From: Nocardia wallacei
Lineage (GTDB): Bacteria > Actinomycetota > Actinomycetes > Mycobacteriales > Mycobacteriaceae
Reading direction: 5' to 3'
Assembly (NCBI RefSeq): GCF_014466955.1
Contig: NZ_AP023396.1
Coordinates: forward strand, 1,984,001 to 2,048,000
Length of the DNA stretch: 64,000 nt
Part shown: positions 59,857-64,000 of the stretch, piece after piece
Numbering within the stretch: position 1 is the stretch's first letter
How the letters are laid out: every line of letters starts with the position of its first letter
Made by a program: the position numbers and the translations under genes
Notes under the pieces: model-generated
Seen by the model: only the letters and a program-made list of their open reading frames with translations
Database searches by the model: none
Told to the model about the DNA's origin: nothing

Positions 59857-60058
59857 GGTAGGTTTGCTGGATCCGGCCGATATTAGCCGGTATCTGGCCC
59901 ATTGCCCGCTGGTTGCGGAATAGGCTGGGTCATAACGTTTCTGACATGCCGCACCGCAACCGGCGCATTCTTCTCCATCCGGACAATCGTCCCGTCCTTC
60001 GCTGCGCCCGCGGCCGCGGTGTTGTTCGTGTCGCAGCCACCAGCCCGGAGTGAACCGA

Positions 60059-61347
60059 ATGCTGTCCACCTATCCGAATACCGCCGGGAATACCCGGATC
60101 TCCGTAACCGCGCCCGGCGACGGCCGGGCTCTGGGTACCTTGCCATCGCACGGTCCCGATCACGTCCGCGCGGCGGTGGCCGCGCTGCGCAGTGCCCAGA
60201 CGTCCTGGCGGGCAATGGGTGTCGTGCGTCGCGTGTACTGGCTCACGCGATTCCGGGAATGGCTGTCCGGCAACGAGGAAATGCTGGTCGAATTGCTCGC
60301 GTCGGAAACCGGGAAGTCGGTTGCCGCCGCTTTGCGGGAACTCCGCCTCGGCATCGATGTCATCGATTACCATCGCACGCATGGTGCCGACTTCCTCGGG
60401 GCACCGTGGCAGCGTACGCACGGCAACCCGAGTGTCGCGTTGCAACTGGCGATCACCTACCGCCCGTGCGCGGTGGTCGGTGTCCTGTCGCCCTGGACCT
60501 ACCCGCTGGCGTCGACCTTGCTCGACGCGGTGCCGGCTCTGATGGCCGGCTCGGCGGTGCTGGTGAAGCCCTCGGCGGTAACCCCTTTGACGGTCCGCGC
60601 GGCGGTCGACGGCTGGGCCGGGCTCGGGGCGCCGCCGGTGCTGGAATTCGCGGTCGGTCCCGAGGCGGGTCCGGCGGTCGTGGACACCGTCGACTACGTG
60701 CATTTCACCGGCTCGCCGGAGACGGGCAAGATCGTCGCGCTGCGCGCGGCCGCCCGGCTGGTCCCGTGCCGGTTGGGGCTCGGCGGGAAGTCGTCGGCGA
60801 TCGTGCTGGCCGACGCCGATATCGGCGCGGCGGCCGCGGGCATCGCGCTGGGCGGGCTCACCGATGCCGGGCAGAGTTGTCACAGCGTCGAGCGGGTGTT
60901 CGTCGAAGCGCCGGTATACGACGAATTCGTGGATCGGCTCGTCACCGAGGTCGCCGCGTTCGGCGCCGCCGACCCCGCGTCGAGCCGATGACCTCGGGGG
61001 CGCATGTGCGGCACCTCCGTCACCAGGTGCACGACGCGCTGTCCAAGGGCGCCACGCTGCACATCGGCGGGACGGCCGACGGCCAGGTCTTCGCGCCTAC
61101 CGTGCTGGGCGACGCCGATCCGGCGATGATCGTGCTGACCCAGCAGACGCTGGGCCCGATCCTGCCGGTCGTCCGGGTCGCCGACGCGGCAGCGGCCGCG
61201 ACGATGGCCAACGATCCGTGCGGTCCGTGCGCGAGCATCTGGACCGACGATGACGCGGCCGGCCGGTACCTCGCCGGTCGGCTGCTGGCGGCACGAGTGG
61301 GACGCAACGACGTCTCGATCCATCTGGCGCCGCCGGGGTACATGTAA
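60059..61347 (+). pseudogene. Decayed aldehyde dehydrogenase (frameshift, lost catalytic Glu, C-terminal truncation)
   Basis: The first frame (60059-60991) encodes a typical aldehyde dehydrogenase N-terminus (VVGVLSPWTYPL, GSAVLVKPSAVTPLT, FTGSPETGKIV, catalytic Cys in DAGQSCHSVERVFVEAP). Near 60975-60985 the frame is lost; the second frame carries on with EPMTSGAHVRHLRHQVHDAL, VFAPTVLGDADPAMIV and LGPILPVVRV to a stop at 61345-61347. One missing base explains the shift. Three lesions coexist: the shift, replacement of the catalytic Glu of ELGGKS by Gly (GLGGKS near 60780) and loss of about 60-80 C-terminal residues. Multiple lesions argue for genuine decay. Confidence 0.85.
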
Positions 61348-61450
61348 TGCCCACTGCATCAAGGTAATTCGGAATCCATGAGAGAGTCATGAACACCTGT
61401 TGCGAATATCTTTCCGATACGGACACTTTCGGGTCTGGGGAGGTGAGGTG

Positions 61451-61771
61451 ATGGGCGGCTGGCAGGTTTTCGCCGCGACCATGGTCCTGGTCGGCGCGAT
61501 GGCCGTCGTGGTGCTGAACGTGCGCCCGCAGCGCCTCCCGACCGGCCGCACCTCCGTCGCCGAGATTCGCCGGCGAGTGCTGGCCGAATCCGCGCCACCC
61601 GCGATGCCGGTCGCCGCCGCGCCGTCCCATCGCGCGCCCGACCACGGTTTCGAGGTGCCGGAGGCCCACCGCACCATGCAGGAACACCTCGATTGCTCGG
61701 TCGCCGCCTGCCCTCGCAAGGCAGCCGCCTACCGGGTCCTGGTCGAGGCGGGCCGCATCAAGCCGCGCTGA
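61451..61771 (+). CDS. Small anchored protein of unknown function
   Basis: A 106-residue protein with an N-terminal membrane segment (VFAATMVLVGAMAVVVLNV) and a soluble tail that carries Cys pairs in HLDCSVAACPRKAAAYRVLVE and a His-rich linker. The CSVAACPRK motif recurs in small actinobacterial proteins of unknown role. GAGGTG just before the ATG is the ribosome site. An upstream frame to 61400 adds nothing recognisable. Convergent with the ArsR gene. Confidence 0.6.
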   Translation: MGGWQVFAATMVLVGAMAVVVLNVRPQRLPTGRTSVAEIRRRVLAESAPPAMPVAAAPSHRAPDHGFEVPEAHRTMQEHLDCSVAACPRKAAAYRVLVEAGRIKPR

Positions 61772-61781
61772 CTCCGGCCGA

Positions 61782-62165
61782 TCAGTGCGGCTGCTGCGGC
61801 GGGGTCCACGCGGCGACCAGCTGCAGCAGGCCGGGGAAGCGCTGCTGCAGATCATCGATGCGGACCTGGCTGCGGCGCTCCAGGCCGTACTGCCGCTGCC
61901 GCAGGACGCCGGCCTCGCGCAGGGCCCGGAAGTGATGTGTCAGTGAGGATTTCGGGCGCGGAATGCCGAACCACCCGCACGGGTGGTCGAAGGCCTCGGC
62001 ATCCAGCAGGAGCTTTCGCACGATACCCATGCGCAGGGGATCGCTGAGCGCACCCATCACCGTCTCGAGCCGGATCTCGGCCGCGGGCGGCTCGGGCAGC
62101 GGCTGCGGTGTGCCGGGCGGTTCGGGATGCCGCGCCCAGGCGGCGCGGGTCGCGGTCGTGGCCAT
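61782..62165 (-). CDS. ArsR family regulator of the MFS gene
   Basis: A 127-residue winged-helix repressor. LETVMGALSDPLRMGIVRKL, PKSSLTHHFRALREAGVLRQ and the wing RQYGLERRSQVRID fit ArsR. No metal-binding CxC motif is present; one Cys lies in FDHPCGWFGIP. It therefore resembles the non-metal ArsR group that senses drugs or redox. It diverges from the MFS gene, and three operator copies lie between the two starts. Confidence 0.88.
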   Translation of the reverse strand: MATTATRAAWARHPEPPGTPQPLPEPPAAEIRLETVMGALSDPLRMGIVRKLLLDAEAFDHPCGWFGIPRPKSSLTHHFRALREAGVLRQRQYGLERRSQVRIDDLQQRFPGLLQLVAAWTPPQQPH

Positions 62166-62175
62166 GTCCACACTG

Positions 62176-62239
62176 TACGACTTTTCTCGTAGTGGTGCTA
62201 CAGTACGAATTCGCTCGTACTTATACGAGATTTGTCGTA
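62176..62239. promoter_or_regulatory. Three ArsR operator copies, TACGA-N6-TCGTA
   Basis: Identical 5-bp arms TACGA and TCGTA separated by 6 bp occur at 62176-62191, 62204-62219 and 62224-62239 (centres 28 and 20 bp apart) between the ArsR and MFS starts. They cover the whole divergent promoter region. AAGGAGG (62241-62247) follows directly, before the MFS ATG at 62253. Confidence 0.88.
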
Positions 62240-62252
62240 CAAGGAGGATCGG

Positions 62253-63467
62253 ATGGCTACCCCTACGCTGCGCGCTCCCGCACCTGCCGAACCCGTGCGA
62301 ACCGGACGTATCTGGCTCGCCGCCTGGCCGGTGTTCGCGGTATTCGTGCTGTCCAACGCCGTCACCCCCCTGTACCCGCTGTGGCAGCAGCGGCTCGGGT
62401 TCTCGGCCGGGACGATGACGGTGATCTTCGCCGGATACATCGTGGGTTTGATCGGCGCGCTGCTGGTGGCGGGCGTGCTGTCCGATCGGATCGGGCGGCG
62501 GCCGGTGCTGTTGCCGGGGCTGCTGCTCGCGCTGGTGGCGTGCGCGCTGTTCATGACGGCGGGTTCGGTGCCGATGCTGGTCGCCGCGCGGCTGCTGACC
62601 GGTCTGGCGGTCGGCGCGACCGTCTCGGCCGGGATGGCGGCCGTCGCGGACGTGGCCGGTGCGGACCGGCAGGGCACGGCGGCGCTGGCCTCGTCCGCGG
62701 CGATGGTGTCCGGGGCCGGGACGGGACCGTTGCTCGCGGGGGTGTTGTCGCAACTGCTCCCGATGCCCACCGTGCTCGTCTTCGCCGTCGAGACCGGGCT
62801 CTTGGTCTCCGCGGGCGCGGTGGTCGCCGGACTGCCGGCCACGGGCTCGAAAACCGGTGCCCGACTGCGTATTCCCACCGTACCGGCGAGAAATCGCCGA
62901 CAGCTGGCGGCCGGGATCGCGGTATTCGCGCCCGGCATCACCGCCACCTCGTTCGTACTCTCACTGGGCCCGGCACTCCTGGTGGAGTTGCTCGGCTCGA
63001 ACAACCGGATCGTCGCGGGCGCCATGGCCTTCGTGATGTTCGCCGCGGCGACCGCGGCCCAGTTCGCCGCGCGGCCGCTCCCCACTCGTTCGGTACTGAC
63101 GGCCGGTGCGGCGGCCACGGTCGCGGCCATGCTGGCACTGGCGACAGCCCTGCTCGCACATTCCCTGGCAGCGCTGGTGGCGGCCGCGATGCTGGCGGGC
63201 GCGGGACAGGGGCTCGGGCAGCTCGGCGGCCTGACCCTCCTGCTCGCCGCGGTCGCGGAAACCCGCCGTGCCGAAGCCAACTCCGCCCTGAACATCGGCG
63301 GCTACATCCCGGCCGCCGCGCTCCCGACCGCGGCCGGATACCTGGGCGACACCCTCGGCTTGGCATGGAGCGCAGGCATTTTCGCCGTCTTGCTCGGCTC
63401 GCTCGCCGTGGCGGGCGCCGGGGTAGCCCGCTGGGCGACCAGGGCGCACGGGGGACCGGGCGCGTAG
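62253..63467 (+). CDS. MFS efflux transporter controlled by ArsR
   Basis: A 404-residue major facilitator with 12 helices. LSDRIGRRPVLLPGLLLALV is the canonical loop 2-3 motif, and AARLLTGLAVGATVSAGMAA and SGAGTGPLLAGVLSQLL are motif B and C of drug:proton antiporters. The ATG at 62253 is preceded by AAGGAGG at 5 bases. The adjacent ArsR gene and operators indicate inducible efflux. The gene's last base pairs are the first bases of a 51-bp repeat array; the stop TAG (63465-63467) is in copy 1. Confidence 0.88.
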   Translation: MATPTLRAPAPAEPVRTGRIWLAAWPVFAVFVLSNAVTPLYPLWQQRLGFSAGTMTVIFAGYIVGLIGALLVAGVLSDRIGRRPVLLPGLLLALVACALFMTAGSVPMLVAARLLTGLAVGATVSAGMAAVADVAGADRQGTAALASSAAMVSGAGTGPLLAGVLSQLLPMPTVLVFAVETGLLVSAGAVVAGLPATGSKTGARLRIPTVPARNRRQLAAGIAVFAPGITATSFVLSLGPALLVELLGSNNRIVAGAMAFVMFAAATAAQFAARPLPTRSVLTAGAAATVAAMLALATALLAHSLAALVAAAMLAGAGQGLGQLGGLTLLLAAVAETRRAEANSALNIGGYIPAAALPTAAGYLGDTLGLAWSAGIFAVLLGSLAVAGAGVARWATRAHGGPGA

Positions 63468-63840
63468 CCGCCTGCGGCATCATGCCGGGTGTGCCCCCGG
63501 GTCGGGGGACCTGCGTAGTGGCCTGTGGCATGGCGCTGGGTGTGGCCTGGTTGGGAGGGACCTGTGTAGTGGCCTGTCCGCATGGCGCTGGGTGTGGCCT
63601 GGTTGGGAGGGACCTGTGTAGTGGCCTGTGGCATGGCGCTGGGTGTGGCCTGGTTGGGAGGGACCTGTGTAGTGGCCTGTGGCATGGCGCTGGGTGTGGC
63701 CTGGTTGGGAGGGACCCGCGTAGTGGCCTGCGGCATGGCACCGGGCGTGACCCGGGTCGGATGGACTGCGTAGTGGCGTGCGGCATGGTGTCGGGTGTGC
63801 CCCGGGTCGGAGGGAGCTGCGTGGTGGCCTGCCTGGACTT
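63464..63840. repeat. 51-bp tandem repeat array at the 3' end of the MFS gene
   Basis: Seven or more copies begin at 63464, 63515, 63566, 63618, 63669, 63720 and 63770, with a degenerate start of an eighth at 63821. Periods are 51, 51, 52, 51, 51, 50 and 51 bp. Shared bases include GTAGTGGCCTG, GGCATGGCGCTGGG, TGGCCTGGTTGGGAGGGAC. Central copies (2-5) are nearly identical; outer ones diverge, as when an array grows from its middle. The first copy contains the TAG of the MFS gene. Every copy starts with GTAG or GTGG. Not a CRISPR: no unique spacers. Confidence 0.93.
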
Positions 63841-63956
63841 CCCGGGTCGGCTCCGACGTGTGGGTCCACGCCGGGCGCGTCGCGTTGATTCGTGGCCGGG
63901 GCGGGCATAGCTTCGGCGGGGAAACGGTGCCGACGTGGGGGTGAACGGAGGGCGCG

Positions 63957-64000
63957 GTGGATGCGATCGTTCATGCCCTGACGCTGACCGGGACGATGAC
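63957..64000 (+). CDS. Start of a gene cut by the window end
   Basis: GTG at 63957 has GGAGGG about 7 bases before it and opens a frame (MDAIVHALTLTGTM) to the window end. Fourteen codons are too few to name the family; the sequence is moderately hydrophobic. 63841-63956 shows nothing else recognisable. Confidence 0.35.
   Translation, partial: MDAIVHALTLTGTM

Noticed and set aside
63464..63840. CRISPR array.
   Set aside because: Units are contiguous 51-bp repeats with no unique spacers and no cas genes.
63302..63974. Repeat-containing open frames across the 51-bp array on both strands (for example a plus-strand frame at 63582-63773 with repeated MALGVAWLGGT).
   Set aside because: They exist because the 51-bp period is a multiple of three and stop-poor; no ribosome site, and indels in the array (52 and 50 bp copies) shift the frames.

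Overview
The window is high-GC actinobacterial chromosome. It carries genes typical of the mycolic-acid-bearing Mycobacteriales: an MspA-type outer-membrane porin, an antigen-85-like mycolyltransferase/esterase, a fused HadA/HadB dehydratase, a PimE-like GT87 mannosyltransferase and an MCE protein. Together with the many TetR regulators, P450s and lipases this points most strongly to Nocardia or a close relative. That assignment rests on protein families; I could run no search. I saw no rRNA, tRNA, CRISPR array, integrase or insertion sequence.

Layout. 1-7.7 kb: a partial TetR regulator, a GAF-like protein, a secreted DD-carboxypeptidase, a type II NADH dehydrogenase, a baeRF-like protein, small membrane proteins and an AraC regulator broken by an in-frame amber codon. 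7.9-11.4 kb: a two-gene exporter-type ABC pair of the IrtAB/YbtPQ kind. 11.4-19.4 kb: an SDR, a thioesterase broken by an in-frame ochre codon, a PRC-barrel stress protein, two secreted esterases, a PimE-like mannosyltransferase and a TetR regulator. 19.4-25.6 kb: a methyltransferase under a palindromic operator, then a tight operon of HSL-type esterase, SDR, di-iron ferritin-like protein, Baeyer-Villiger monooxygenase and MerR regulator. 25.7-42.8 kb: an ABC-F protein, MspA porin with a small partner, a flavin disulfide oxidoreductase, a Cmx-like efflux pump, a galactose-oxidase-like protein, P450, carboxylesterase, PAP2/diacylglycerol-kinase fusion, PhoD phosphatase and three small unknowns. 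42.8-44.1 kb: fused HadAB and a small membrane protein.

44.3-49.5 kb is a cell-wall recycling operon on the minus strand: amino-sugar kinase, sodium-solute symporter, RpiR/MurR regulator, MurQ etherase and an MBL-fold protein. It probably imports MurNAc/GlcNAc-type sugars, phosphorylates them, and lets MurQ convert MurNAc-6P to GlcNAc-6P. 49.7-59.8 kb holds a CHAP hydrolase without a signal peptide, a lone MCE gene, an unusual two-part histidine-kinase-like membrane protein, a second P450, a secreted beta-propeller-like protein with its own TetR repressor and a sharp palindromic operator, an HdeD protein and a VirS-type AraC regulator. 60-64 kb holds a decayed aldehyde dehydrogenase, an ArsR/MFS pair with three operator copies between them, and a 51-bp tandem-repeat array at the end.

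The points most worth following are the apparently complete ketone-to-ester oxidation module (20.4-25.6 kb), the MurNAc operon with a symporter in place of a PTS, two unrelated 51-bp tandem arrays that each begin at the 3' end of a gene and include its stop codon, three disrupted genes, and several clear operator/regulator pairs.
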